This document shows, one piece after another, positions 1 to 6,711 of a stretch of DNA of 37,317 nucleotides. The position numbers and the translations under genes were made by a program. A model generated the notes under the pieces. The model saw only the letters and a program-made list of their open reading frames with translations, was not told the DNA's origin and ran no database searches. This stretch comes from CALMEC01 sp031366605 (lineage in GTDB: Bacteria > Actinomycetota > Thermoleophilia > Miltoncostaeales > Miltoncostaeaceae): the NCBI GenBank assembly GCA_031366605.1, contig JANLOO010000045.1, forward strand, positions 1-37,317, given 5' to 3'. Every line of letters starts with the position of its first letter. The stretch's first letter is position 1.

Positions 1-1
1 G

Positions 2-1273
2 GTGTGGGATCCCGTAGAGAACGCCGCGTTGCTGCCGTGGCTGATCGCGACGGCGTTTCTGCATTCGGTGATGGTGCAAGAGCGGCGCGGCATGTTGAAG
101 GTGTGGAACCTGGCGCTGGTCATCACGGCGTTTGCGTTGACCCTGTTCGGCACGTTCCTGACGCGCTCCAACATCGTCGCGAGTGTCCACAACTTCGGTG
201 CCCAGACCGTCGGCCCGTGGCTGCTCGGGGCGATCGTCGTCGTGCTCGTCAGCGGTTTTTATTTGATCATCACGCGGTTGTCGTATTTGAAGAGCGCCCA
301 TTCGCTCGAGAGTTATTTCTCGCGTGAGGCGGTCTTTTTGTACAACAACCTGTTGCTGGTGGGGTTGGCGTTCGCGGTGATCTGGGGGACGTTGTTCCCG
401 GTGTTGTCCGAGCTGGTCAAGGGCGAGAAGATCACTGTGGGACGCGGGTTTTTTGATCAGGTCGCGGCGCCGATCGGGTTCGCGTTGTTGTTGTTGACGG
501 GGATCGGGCCGCTGATCCCGTGGCGCAAGGCGTCGTTTGTGCTTGTGCGCAGGCGGTTCTTGATCCCTCTGGCGGTGACTGCGGTTGCGGCCCCGTTCGT
601 GTTGCTGAGCGATGCCCGTGCCAGTGTGCCCGCCGCTGCCGCGTTCCTGATCGCGATTTTCACGGTGATGTGCATCGGTTCGGAGTTTTGGCGCGGCGCG
701 AAGGTGCGCCATGCGTTGGGCGGCGTCTCGTGGATTGGTGCCCTCGGCCAATTGGTGGGACGCAACCGCCGTCGCTACGGCGGGTACATCGTCCACATCG
801 GCATCGTCGTCATCATCGTCGGCATCGCCGCGTCACGGTCGTTTCTGACCGAGGGCAGCTTCGAGTTGCGGCAAGGCCAGCAGGCGACGGTTGGCGGCTA
901 CACGTTCACGGCGCAGGCGTTCGATCGCAGGCGCGACGCCAACAAGATGCGGGTCTCGGCCACGCTGCTGGTCACCCGCGGCAACGACACGGTCGTGACG
1001 CTCCGCCCAGCCAAAAACCGGTACCTGGCCAGCGGTGAATCAGGTGATGAGATCGCGATCACCGGCGGGCTTCGTCGCGACATCTGGGTCAACCTGGCGG
1101 GATTGGCCGGCGGCGTGGCGACCGTCCACGTGTTCATCAACCCACTCGTCTCGTGGATCTGGTTCGGAGGGCTGCTGCTCCTCGCAGGCTCCGTCGTCGC
1201 CGCCTGGCCGACCTCCGGCCACCGCATGCGCGCCACTTCGCCTGCCGTCGACGAGCAACGCGCCCCCGCCTGA
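2..1273 (+). CDS. ccmF: Cytochrome c biogenesis protein CcmF, C-terminal part (5' truncated by window edge)
   Basis: CcmF is the membrane haem lyase subunit of system I cytochrome c maturation; it takes haem from holo-CcmE and helps attach it to apocytochrome c. The fragment opens inside the tryptophan-rich haem-handling (WWD) region, shown by WDPVENAALLPW at residues 2-13, followed by FLHSVMVQERRGM and the FLTRSNIVASVHNF segment typical of the family. Several hydrophobic membrane helices follow, then a soluble loop of about 100 residues and a last helix near residue 390 (VSWIWFGGLLLLAGS). No start codon lies in the window, so the frame is open at its 5' end and roughly 200 N-terminal residues are absent. 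The stop codon at 1271-1273 overlaps the first bases of a 112-bp direct repeat. No ccmG or ccmH follows. Confidence 0.95.
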   Translation: MWDPVENAALLPWLIATAFLHSVMVQERRGMLKVWNLALVITAFALTLFGTFLTRSNIVASVHNFGAQTVGPWLLGAIVVVLVSGFYLIITRLSYLKSAHSLESYFSREAVFLYNNLLLVGLAFAVIWGTLFPVLSELVKGEKITVGRGFFDQVAAPIGFALLLLTGIGPLIPWRKASFVLVRRRFLIPLAVTAVAAPFVLLSDARASVPAAAAFLIAIFTVMCIGSEFWRGAKVRHALGGVSWIGALGQLVGRNRRRYGGYIVHIGIVVIIVGIAASRSFLTEGSFELRQGQQATVGGYTFTAQAFDRRRDANKMRVSATLLVTRGNDTVVTLRPAKNRYLASGESGDEIAITGGLRRDIWVNLAGLAGGVATVHVFINPLVSWIWFGGLLLLAGSVVAAWPTSGHRMRATSPAVDEQRAPA

Positions 1274-1383
1274 TGCGGCGGAGGCGAACCTCGTTCACCT
1301 CCGGGTGCCAGACCCAGGGTGAACGCAGGCCAGAAACAGAGCGGGAGACGGGACTCGAACCCGCGACCCTCAGCTTGGAAGGC
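1272..1383. repeat. Left copy of 112-bp direct repeat (attachment-site-like, displaced tRNA-Gly 3' end)
   Basis: This block matches 3835-3946 over 112 bases without gaps, with three substitutions clustered at 1329-1331. The offset is a constant 2563 bases. It contains the last 44 nt of a tRNA-Gly (1340-1383) plus 68 bp that lie downstream of the tRNA. Positions 1280-1302 form a near-perfect inverted repeat (GGAGGCGAAC, 3-nt loop, GTTCACCTCC), either a tRNA terminator stem or a recombinase arm. The repeat starts on the ccmF stop codon and ends just past the anticodon loop. That is a frequent extent for attachment sites used by tyrosine integrases. Confidence 0.85.
1340..1383 (-). pseudogene. 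tRNA-Gly 3' fragment
   Basis: Read on the minus strand, this is the anticodon loop, 3' anticodon stem, variable loop, T arm and 3' acceptor strand of tRNA-Gly(UCC), identical over 44 nt to the corresponding part of the intact gene at 3903-3976. The D arm and 5' acceptor strand are missing, so it cannot fold as a tRNA. It is interpreted as the original 3' end displaced by insertion of the block to its right. Confidence 0.85.
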
Positions 1384-1571
1384 GACCCCGACGGGAACGA
1401 GCGGGAGTGAGAACGGCTTGAGCAGGGGATTTCTGCGCCATCATCCTCCTCCATGGTCCCGCGTTTTCCCGGCTCGAGTTGCACAGATGTTGCACAGCGG
1501 GATGGCCGCCAGGAGTCATCACTACCCTCGATCGAGATGACCGAGGCGGGCAAGCCGGCGCGCACGCGCCG

Positions 1572-1916
1572 ATGGCGCGACTACTCCACGGCGGAGGCCG
1601 CCGGCCCGTGACCGAGTTCATCGCCGGTCTACCTGACGCCGATGCGGCTGCGGTCGTCGCGGCGATGCGGGACGTGCAAGAGAACGGGACGCAGGTGGCT
1701 CGGCACCTCCGTGGTGACATCTACGAGGTCCGCGCTGACGCGGACCGGGTGATCTACCGGATTCTCTTCGCGACGGAGGGTCGCTCGTCGCAGGTCCTGC
1801 TGGCGTTGGAGGGGTTCACGAAGAAAACGCAGAAGACGCCGCCGTCATCGATCGAAACGGCCGAACGGCGCCTCGCCGACTGGCGACGCCGCGGCCGGAG
1901 AGACAGGCCGCGGTAG
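1572..1916 (+). CDS. HigB/Gp49-like (RelE superfamily) toxin, probably frameshifted near its N-terminus
   Basis: The 114-residue product carries the phage Gp49-like/HigB pattern: GRRPVTEFIAGL near the start, VYRILF-type core strands (RVIYRILFATEG) and GFTKKTQKTP followed by a basic C-terminal helix. Members are usually ribosome-dependent mRNA interferases or relatives. The expected family N-terminus (aromatic strand before GRRPV) is missing from this frame. It is present one frame over, in a short ORF starting at ATG 1537 that reads WRDYSTAE before running into TGA at 1609-1611. A one-base deletion near 1594-1596 would explain this. The downstream ATG at 1572 still allows a shortened product, so the toxin may be inactive or attenuated. 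The HigA-type antitoxin gene follows 98 bp downstream, the usual toxin-first order of higBA loci. Confidence 0.7.
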   Translation: MARLLHGGGRRPVTEFIAGLPDADAAAVVAAMRDVQENGTQVARHLRGDIYEVRADADRVIYRILFATEGRSSQVLLALEGFTKKTQKTPPSSIETAERRLADWRRRGRRDRPR

Positions 1917-1960
1917 CGAGCTTTCCTCGTGAAATGGGCATGCTCACTATACCGTTATTG

Positions 1961-1980
1961 CTATCTCTCCGATGAGATAG
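1961..1980. promoter_or_regulatory. Palindrome between toxin and antitoxin genes, candidate HigA operator
   Basis: CTATCTC and GAGATAG form a perfect 7-bp inverted repeat with a 6-bp spacer, in an AT-richer pocket 35 bp upstream of the antitoxin start. HigA-type antitoxins bind such dyads to repress their own operon. Here the site lies between the two genes rather than upstream of the toxin, so it would control an internal antitoxin promoter. The operator role is inferred from position and symmetry only. Confidence 0.5.
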
Positions 1981-2014
1981 TACCCTGGGCTGGACAGAAC
2001 AGGAGTGGAGCGAG

Positions 2015-2380
2015 ATGCCCCCGAAGAAAGACTTCCTCGACGAGATCATCAGCGAGCGCACGAAAGAGAACCCATCCTTCGGCGAAATGGTTGATGCCGC
2101 GTATGAGCGGCGTCAACTGCTGCGCGCGCTCGCGGCACACCGTGAGGCCTTGGGCCTCTCCCAAACCGAAGTGGCGGCGCGAATGGGGACTTCCCAATCG
2201 GCGGTGGCACGGCTCGAACAAGGCGAGGCCGACGCCCGGCTGTCCACCGTCGAGCGGTTGGCCGCAGCGGTCGGAGTCCGACTCACATGGAGCCTCGCCG
2301 CGCCTGCGTCCGAGCAGCACACGCCCACGACGAGGATGCCCGGCAGATCGTCCCGCCGGTCTCCTGCGCGCGTCACCTGA
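2015..2380 (+). CDS. HigA-like antitoxin, XRE-family helix-turn-helix
   Basis: This 121-residue protein has a central XRE/Cro-type HTH at about residues 38-90. The recognition region reads GLSQTEVAARMGTSQSAVARLEQGEA, with TVERLAAAVG after it. The N-terminal 35 residues are charged and probably helical (MPPKKDFLDEIISERTKEN) and would be the toxin-neutralising or dimerising part. In higBA loci the antitoxin follows the toxin and represses the operon, as expected here with the HigB-like ORF 98 bp upstream. The C-terminal tail after residue 95 is rich in P, S, R and T and looks unstructured. ATG 2015 is preceded by GGAGCGAG, an acceptable ribosome-binding site. Confidence 0.85.
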   Translation: MPPKKDFLDEIISERTKENPSFGEMVDAAYERRQLLRALAAHREALGLSQTEVAARMGTSQSAVARLEQGEADARLSTVERLAAAVGVRLTWSLAAPASEQHTPTTRMPGRSSRRSPARVT

Positions 2381-2571
2381 TGTCGCCATCGACTGCGTGG
2401 AGTCGTTGCTCCCGACGCTGGGCGGGTTGACGCGCTGCGAACTTCAGGATCAAAGCTGGTGAGCAATCGCGAGTGCCCGGCTCGGGGGTACATCGCCGCA
2501 CGAAGGTGGCGGGGACGCTTCCGGCACCGTCCCGTATGGGTTGTCCTCGATCTCTGAAGGAGGCTCCGTCA

Positions 2572-2743
2572 ATGGGCTTGCTCGGGAAGTTGTTTCAAAG
2601 GGGTGGCGGCGATCCGAGTCAGCGGACTCTTTTCCGACGCCCGTTTCTTCCCTGGCGATGACGGCCTGGAGGTCGTCGAGAGCCATTACCAGGACGCGCT
2701 CTGGTCGATCCTTGGGTTTCGGACGAACGATGGTGGACCGAGG
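2572..2743 (+). pseudogene. HIRAN-like domain gene remnant (frameshifted and truncated)
   Basis: A strong ribosome-binding site (AAGGAGG, 2557-2563) stands 8 nt before ATG 2572, which begins MGLLGKLFQRGG. That frame stops at 2659-2661. The neighbouring frame reads LEVVESHYQDALWSILGF (from about 2669), which resembles the VVGESHYQ-type core of HIRAN domains, found in DNA-processing proteins and in small actinobacterial proteins. A frameshift between about 2600 and 2640 would join the two parts. The coding trace then stops at the methyltransferase start, so the rest of the domain is lost. The strength of the RBS compared with the broken frame is the main argument for a former gene. The family assignment rests on one short motif. 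Confidence 0.45.
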
Positions 2744-3388
2744 ATGACCTCCTCACCAGGGACCGGTGGCAACTTCGACCGAGACTCCTGGGACCGGCGC
2801 TGGTCACAGGCGCTCCGCGAGGGCGCGCAGACGGTCGCCCAGCGCCCCCCGAACACGCACCTGCTCGCCGAGGTCGCGAACCTGCGCCCCGGCCGCGCGC
2901 TCGACGCGGGCGCCGGCCACGGCGCCGAGACCCTCTGGCTCGCCGCGCGGGGATGGCGGGTCACGGCCGTCGACTTTTCCACGACTGCCCTAGACCACGC
3001 CCGGTCGAGGGCCGAGGGCCACGGCGCAAACGTCGCGGCGCGTATTGAGTGGGTCGTGGCTGACCTCGCGACCTGGATGCCGCCGCCCGAGCGCTACGAC
3101 CTCGTGGCCTGCTTGTACGTCCACGTGGCCGGATCGGCCCCGGCGATGGTGCGGAGGCTGGCCGCGGGCGTCGCGACCGGCGGGACCTTGCTCCTGGTCG
3201 GCCACCAACCCGTCGATCCGGCGACCGGGGCGCCCACGCCCGCGGCCGGTCAGGTGCAGGTTTCCGTCGACATCGCGGTCGCCGCGCTCGAGCCTGACCG
3301 CTGGGAGATCCTCGTCGCCGAGGACCGTTCGCGCGAGGTGGCCGGCAGCGGCGTGGATGCCGTGGTGTACGCGCGACGACTCGCATAA
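2744..3388 (+). CDS. Class I SAM-dependent methyltransferase
   Basis: The 214-residue protein has the Rossmann methyltransferase core. Motif I is ALDAGAGHGAETLWLA (about residues 47-62), then VTAVDFSTTALDHAR for the acidic ribose-binding loop, VVADLATW, and DLVACLYVH before a GGTLLLVGH strand. It resembles the tellurite-resistance TehB-like/thiopurine methyltransferase group that acts on small molecules, but the substrate cannot be read from sequence. The frame is open back to 2603; the ATG at 2744 is preferred because homologous methyltransferases begin with a motif such as WDRRWSQAL close to the N-terminus and the upstream codons look like a HIRAN remnant. It lies inside the tRNA-Gly island. 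Confidence 0.85.
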   Translation: MTSSPGTGGNFDRDSWDRRWSQALREGAQTVAQRPPNTHLLAEVANLRPGRALDAGAGHGAETLWLAARGWRVTAVDFSTTALDHARSRAEGHGANVAARIEWVVADLATWMPPPERYDLVACLYVHVAGSAPAMVRRLAAGVATGGTLLLVGHQPVDPATGAPTPAAGQVQVSVDIAVAALEPDRWEILVAEDRSREVAGSGVDAVVYARRLA

Positions 3389-3456
3389 TGTATGCGCCCG
3401 CCCGCGGCGATGCTCTACCGCCCAGCGCGCCGTGCCGGCATCGCAGACCCTCGTCA

Positions 3457-3756
3457 TCAGGCTTCGCGGAGGTGGGCGCGCTCGCCGTGGTGATCGACGA
3501 TGATCAACACCTCGGCGGCGGCGGCGCCGTGGCGGACCATGCTGTGCGGCGTCATGGTGTCGAAGCTGGCTGCCTGCCCGGCTTCCACGAGGATCTCGCG
3601 ATCACCGAGCCTGAGGCGGACGGTGCCGTGCAAGACGGAGAACCAGTCGCGGCCGGGATGGACCCGCGGTTCGGGAAGTTTGTCACTTGAACGGGTCCGA
3701 GACAGCGGCCCTGGATGAACGATCTCGCGCCGGAGCGCCGTCGGTTTGACGCTCAC
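3457..3756 (-). CDS. Cupin-domain protein, probable truncated XRE-cupin regulator
   Basis: The 99-residue product has one cupin fold: HPGRDWFSVLHGTVRLRLGD (about residues 33-52) matches cupin motif 1, and AGQAASFDTMTPHSM matches motif 2. This is the usual sensor half of XRE-cupin transcription factors, in which an N-terminal HTH precedes it. Here the frame opens only about 35 bases upstream of the GTG start and no HTH is present, so the DNA-binding half appears lost. It ends 78 bp before the right repeat. It could work as a stand-alone cupin, but its position in an island of broken genes suggests a remnant. Confidence 0.6.
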   Translation of the reverse strand: MSVKPTALRREIVHPGPLSRTRSSDKLPEPRVHPGRDWFSVLHGTVRLRLGDREILVEAGQAASFDTMTPHSMVRHGAAAAEVLIIVDHHGERAHLREA

Positions 3757-3834
3757 TGCGGTGAGCCGATCCTCGCGATGGCCGATGTCGCTCTGAGCGC
3801 CTCACGCAGTTCCAGTGCCCGATGGCCTGCCACC

Positions 3835-3946
3835 GATGCGGCGGAGGCGAACCTCGTTCACCTCCGGGTGCCAGACCCAGGGTGAACGCAGAAAAGAAAC
3901 AGAGCGGGAGACGGGACTCGAACCCGCGACCCTCAGCTTGGAAGGC
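3835..3946. repeat. Right copy of 112-bp direct repeat (tRNA-Gly 3' part and downstream flank)
   Basis: This partner of 1272-1383 is identical except at 3892-3894. It includes the last 44 nt of the intact tRNA-Gly and the 68 bp beyond its 3' end. The inverted repeat recurs at 3843-3865. The match ends at 3946, just past the anticodon loop, where the intact tRNA continues and the left copy diverges. Confidence 0.85.
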
Positions 3947-3976
3947 TGACGCTCTAGCCAACTGAGCTACTCCCGC
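3903..3976 (-). tRNA. tRNA-Gly (anticodon UCC)
   Basis: On the minus strand the gene begins GCGGGAGTAGCTCAG and ends with the matching acceptor strand CTCCCGC plus discriminator U. The D arm, a 7-nt anticodon loop CTTCCAA between TCAGC/GCTGA stems, and the T loop GGTTCGAGTC are all intact. The anticodon UCC (3940-3942) reads GGA and GGG. No 3' CCA is encoded. The 3' 44 nt are duplicated at 1340-1383, marking this gene as an integration target. Confidence 0.95.
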
Positions 3977-4012
3977 GTCAGTGGATGAGTGTACCAGTGC
4001 CCCTGGACTGGC

Positions 4013-4417
4013 CTACGCGATGAGCAGGAACGATGCGCCCAACCGCTCGTAGGTCACGGTGGCCCGCCGGTCGAGGGTGAGGAGCGTCGCGTCGTGCTCG
4101 GCTGCGACCGACGCGACGAGCCCGTCGTAGGCCGCGCCGCCGGATACGCCGGCCTGGATGAGATCTGAAATCAGCGCGTTGCGGCGTGCTGGGCCCAGCG
4201 CAAGATGGTCACGAGGGAAGCGTTTGCTGAGGAACTCGGCCACGAGGTCGGCTGGGGCCCGATGGGGTGGAGGCAAACGTGTGAGCACCGAATATGCCTC
4301 CAAAGCGCACTGCGCGACGAGCGCCGGAGCGTCATCGACGGCCAGTCGGGCGACCTCGTGATGCTCATGCCACGACGCGAAGCACGCAATGACAACGCTC
4401 GTGTCGACCGCCGTCAG
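4013..4417 (-). CDS. VapC-type PIN-domain ribonuclease toxin (non-standard CTG start)
   Basis: The 134-residue PIN domain shows the acidic residues of the family: AVDTSVVIACFASWHEH at the N-terminus, AYDGLVASVA in the middle and LLTLDRRA near the end. VapC toxins cut tRNA or rRNA and are held by VapB. The first in-frame ATG/GTG/TTG is TTG at 4303, which would delete the essential VDTS strand. In the full frame, after an upstream TGA, the only candidate near the antitoxin stop is CTG at 4415-4417, overlapping that stop as CTGA. Coupled vapBC genes normally show ATGA or GTGA there. Either CTG initiates by translational coupling or a start-codon change has silenced the toxin. Confidence 0.8.
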   Translation of the reverse strand: MTAVDTSVVIACFASWHEHHEVARLAVDDAPALVAQCALEAYSVLTRLPPPHRAPADLVAEFLSKRFPRDHLALGPARRNALISDLIQAGVSGGAAYDGLVASVAAEHDATLLTLDRRATVTYERLGASFLLIA

Positions 4418-4659
4418 CGCCGTGTGCGCTCCAGCGTCGCCCGGACCTCATCTGCGGTGAGGACCGGCAACGGTTCTGCAGGTTGTGCGACGAGTCCCTT
4501 GCCGCGCATTTCGAGGCGCATCGCAACCGGTGCCGGTTCGATTTCGACCTTGCCGTCAACCACGTTGATCTCGAGGTCGCGGCCGGCATCCAACCCGAGA
4601 TCGTCGCGAATGCGTTTGGGAATCACTACGCGACCCGCAATATCAATGGTTGTGCGCAT
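4414..4659 (-). CDS. VapB-type antitoxin, AbrB/MazE swapped-hairpin fold
   Basis: The 81-residue protein starts with the AbrB-like DNA-binding fold: TTIDIAGRVVIPKRIRDDLGL, then an INVVDGKVEIEP strand pair. The C-terminal half (PVLTADEVRATLERTRR) is the helical toxin-binding tail common in actinobacterial VapB proteins. It is translated just ahead of the VapC-like gene, with which it overlaps by 4 nt. A TAGATT hexamer at 4666-4671 (minus strand) lies 6 nt from the ATG, so the message may be leaderless. VapB-VapC complexes usually repress this promoter. Confidence 0.85.
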   Translation of the reverse strand: MRTTIDIAGRVVIPKRIRDDLGLDAGRDLEINVVDGKVEIEPAPVAMRLEMRGKGLVAQPAEPLPVLTADEVRATLERTRR

Positions 4660-4704
4660 GGCAGAAATCTACCACTCTCAGTACCATTTACGAAGCCGGA
4701 CCCG

Positions 4705-5433
4705 TCAGGGACGGCGTGCGAGGAACACCGAGTGCCCCGGGGCGGCGCGTTTGCCGTCGTAGCCTTGGAGTGAGCGGGCTTTGAAGCCGGCCTTGCGGAG
4801 CATCTCGAGGACCTGGGCGGCCGGGACGAGGCGTTGGCGGTGGATTTCCTCGGACTGGGCGATGCCTTTGGGGGTCTTGCGGAGGGTGGTGATCGTGCGC
4901 GTCAGGATCGCTTTCTTGGAGTCCTCGACCGCGTCGACCAGGACGCCCCAGTCGCCGCCCACCGATTCGCTGTGCGCACTGCCGTTACCGGCGATGCGGC
5001 CAGGGCCCGCCATGTCGAACAAGAACACGCCACCCGGCCACAGCGCCTTGAACACGCGGGCGAACACGCGCTCCAGCGCCTTGGGCGTGTTGGCCTTGTC
5101 GGACAGGTAGTTGAAGACCTCATTGACCGCGATGACCGCGTCACATGGCGGGATCTCGGCCGACACGAACGAGGCTTCGACAAACGTCGCCCGGGGCGCC
5201 CGCTTGCGCGCGATCGCGAGCATCGACGGGGACGCGTCGATTGCGACCACATCGAGCCCCGCAGCCAGCAGACGCGCGGCTGTGACGCCAGGACCGCATC
5301 CCAACTCGACGACGAGCCCACGCTCGGAATCGTCGCGATGGACCTCTTGAAGGAGTCGGTCCGCCGCGAGCGACGCCAACGACGTGAACCCCGCATCGTG
5401 GACGTACGCCAGATCATCACCATAGTGCGACAC
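4705..5433 (-). CDS. Class I SAM-dependent methyltransferase
   Basis: The 242-residue protein carries motif I VVELGCGPGVTAARLLAAG (about residues 41-59), the acidic loop VVAIDASPSMLAIAR, VEASF, and AVIAVNEVFNYLSD followed by LWPGGVFLFDMAGPG. The N-terminus (MSHYGDDLAYVHDAGF) matches small-molecule methyltransferases of the Methyltransf_11/25 type. The C-terminal part holds a beta strand and helix typical of the family (EMLRKAGFKARSLQGYDG). The substrate is unknown. It lies alone between the VapBC pair and a DUF4389-like remnant, in the accessory zone next to tRNA-Gly. Confidence 0.85.
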   Translation of the reverse strand: MSHYGDDLAYVHDAGFTSLASLAADRLLQEVHRDDSERGLVVELGCGPGVTAARLLAAGLDVVAIDASPSMLAIARKRAPRATFVEASFVSAEIPPCDAVIAVNEVFNYLSDKANTPKALERVFARVFKALWPGGVFLFDMAGPGRIAGNGSAHSESVGGDWGVLVDAVEDSKKAILTRTITTLRKTPKGIAQSEEIHRQRLVPAAQVLEMLRKAGFKARSLQGYDGKRAAPGHSVFLARRP

Positions 5434-5509
5434 ACCAGTACGCTAGCGATACGTCCAGATGTCGCGGAATGGCTCGTCGACCCGAACGGACTTTGCGACG
5501 ACTGACCAG

Positions 5510-5702
5510 ATGACGGCCCCCACGCTGATTGCCGGCCAGTCGCCCGAGTGGGGCCCAGAGCTTCTCCGCATCGTTCTGACGGTACAACCAGCACGTGTCG
5601 GCGTACCTCGACGTGGCTGCTGATCCGTATCCGGGGTTCGTGGGAGAGCCCGGGTACCCCGTCGACCTCCAGATCGACCCGGCCGCTACCTGGCATTCAT
5701 GA
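5510..5702 (+). pseudogene. DUF4389-like gene remnant, frameshifted
   Basis: From ATG 5510 one frame reads SPEWGPELLRIVL. After about 5578 the next frame continues RYNQHVSAYLDVAADPYPG and then EPGYPVDLQIDP up to TGA 5700-5702. The second part resembles the conserved end of DUF4389 membrane proteins (a tyrosine-rich helix, then a DxYPxF-like turn and a PGYPV-type strand). Removing one base near 5578 fuses the two frames. Only about 60 residues survive and the membrane domains are gone. No function is expected. The family name rests on recall of the motif, so confidence is moderate. Confidence 0.5.
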
Positions 5703-5751
5703 CCGACCATCAGCCGGCGTTCTCGGAAGGACTGATCCCAACCTCGTAGTC

Positions 5752-6660
5752 CTACCTGCGAAGTTCCAATCCTTCTTGGTGCAAACGGCGGATGCGGTCC
5801 ATGTTCTCTTGATCGGGGCCGTTGCCCTCCAGGCCAGGTACCTCGAGGATGCCGGGGAGCGACTGCAGGGCGGGGTGGCCCAGGATGCGGCGGAAGCCGT
5901 CTTCGCCGATCTGACCGTCGCCGATGTTCTCGTGGCGGTCGCGGTTGGCGCCGAAGTCGGTCATCGAGTCGTTGAGGTGCAGGCACCGCAGCTGCTCGAG
6001 GCCCACGACGCGGTCGAACTCGTCGAGCACCCGGTCGATGCCGTCGACCTCATGGACCGGGTAGCCCGAGGCGTACAGGTGCTGCGTGTCCAGACAGAAG
6101 CCCAGGCGTGTGGGGTGGCCCACGGCGTCGAACACGGCTTTGAGCTGCTCGAATGTCCGGCCGATCGTGTCGCCCGCGCCGGCGGTGTTCTCGAGGTAGA
6201 CGCAACACTCGCCGGGCACGTCGTCGAAGGCCGCGGCGACGGCCGACCCGATCCGTCCGACCGCCTCGTCGAACGTCGTGCCCTTGGACGAGCCCACGTG
6301 CAGCACGACGCCTGAGAGTCCCAGGGCCTCACCGATCGCCAGGTGCTGCCGCAGGCTCTCCTGCGACGAGCGGTAGAAGTTGCGCGTCTTGGTGGCGGGC
6401 TTGCCCGGCGGGCCGGTGGGCTGCTCCGTGTCCGGCGCGCCCAGGTTGATCAGGTACAAGCCGTGTGACACCAGCGGCCCCATGCCGGCCGTCTGCGACT
6501 TGGCGCGAAAGCCCGCGATCTCGTCGTCCTTGTGGTTGATCGGGGCCCATGTGCGCGGGTTGTGCGTGAACACCTGCAGGCTCTCGCACCCGATCGCGAC
6601 GCCGCGATCGATCGCATTGCTGATCCCTCCGCTGGAGGAGACGTGGGCACCGAATCTCAC
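5752..6660 (-). CDS. nfo: Endonuclease IV (AP endonuclease)
   Basis: The 302-residue TIM-barrel enzyme cuts DNA 5' of abasic sites in base excision repair and needs three zinc ions. Family landmarks include MRFGAHVSSSGGISNAIDRG at the start, LQVFTHNPRTW, VVLHVGSSKG, CVYLENTAGAGDTIG, LGFCLDTQHLYASGY and CLHLNDSMTDFGANRDRHENIG, which supply the His, Asp and Glu metal ligands. Length is normal for the family. It is transcribed divergently from gltX, with only 51 bp between the two starts. A TAGGAT hexamer (6667-6672, minus strand) lies 6 nt before ATG, so the message is probably leaderless. Confidence 0.97.
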   Translation of the reverse strand: MRFGAHVSSSGGISNAIDRGVAIGCESLQVFTHNPRTWAPINHKDDEIAGFRAKSQTAGMGPLVSHGLYLINLGAPDTEQPTGPPGKPATKTRNFYRSSQESLRQHLAIGEALGLSGVVLHVGSSKGTTFDEAVGRIGSAVAAAFDDVPGECCVYLENTAGAGDTIGRTFEQLKAVFDAVGHPTRLGFCLDTQHLYASGYPVHEVDGIDRVLDEFDRVVGLEQLRCLHLNDSMTDFGANRDRHENIGDGQIGEDGFRRILGHPALQSLPGILEVPGLEGNGPDQENMDRIRRLHQEGLELRR

Positions 6661-6711
6661 CTCGCTATCCTACTGACCGACTTCCGACCTCGACGACGGG
6701 ACTGCCACCGC

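Larger units (their letters stand above)
1272..3946. mobile_element. Putative small tRNA-Gly-integrated island (about 2.56 kb, no integrase)
   Basis: Two 112-bp direct repeats bound the block. The right copy completes a functional tRNA-Gly gene on the minus strand and the left copy is a tRNA 3' fragment, which is the geometry left when an element integrates into the 3' half of a tRNA gene. The cargo is a HigB/HigA-like pair, a HIRAN-like remnant, a class I methyltransferase and a truncated cupin protein. No integrase or excisionase is present. The element may be a decayed remnant, a non-autonomous element moved in trans, or a duplication that happened to include the tRNA end. Several cargo genes are broken, which favours an old, decaying insertion. 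Confidence 0.6.

Noticed and set aside
1272..3946. Search for an integrase, transposase or terminal inverted repeats in the tRNA-Gly island
   Set aside because: None was found. The block is bounded by direct repeats only, so an insertion sequence is excluded and the integrase-type explanation rests on repeat geometry.
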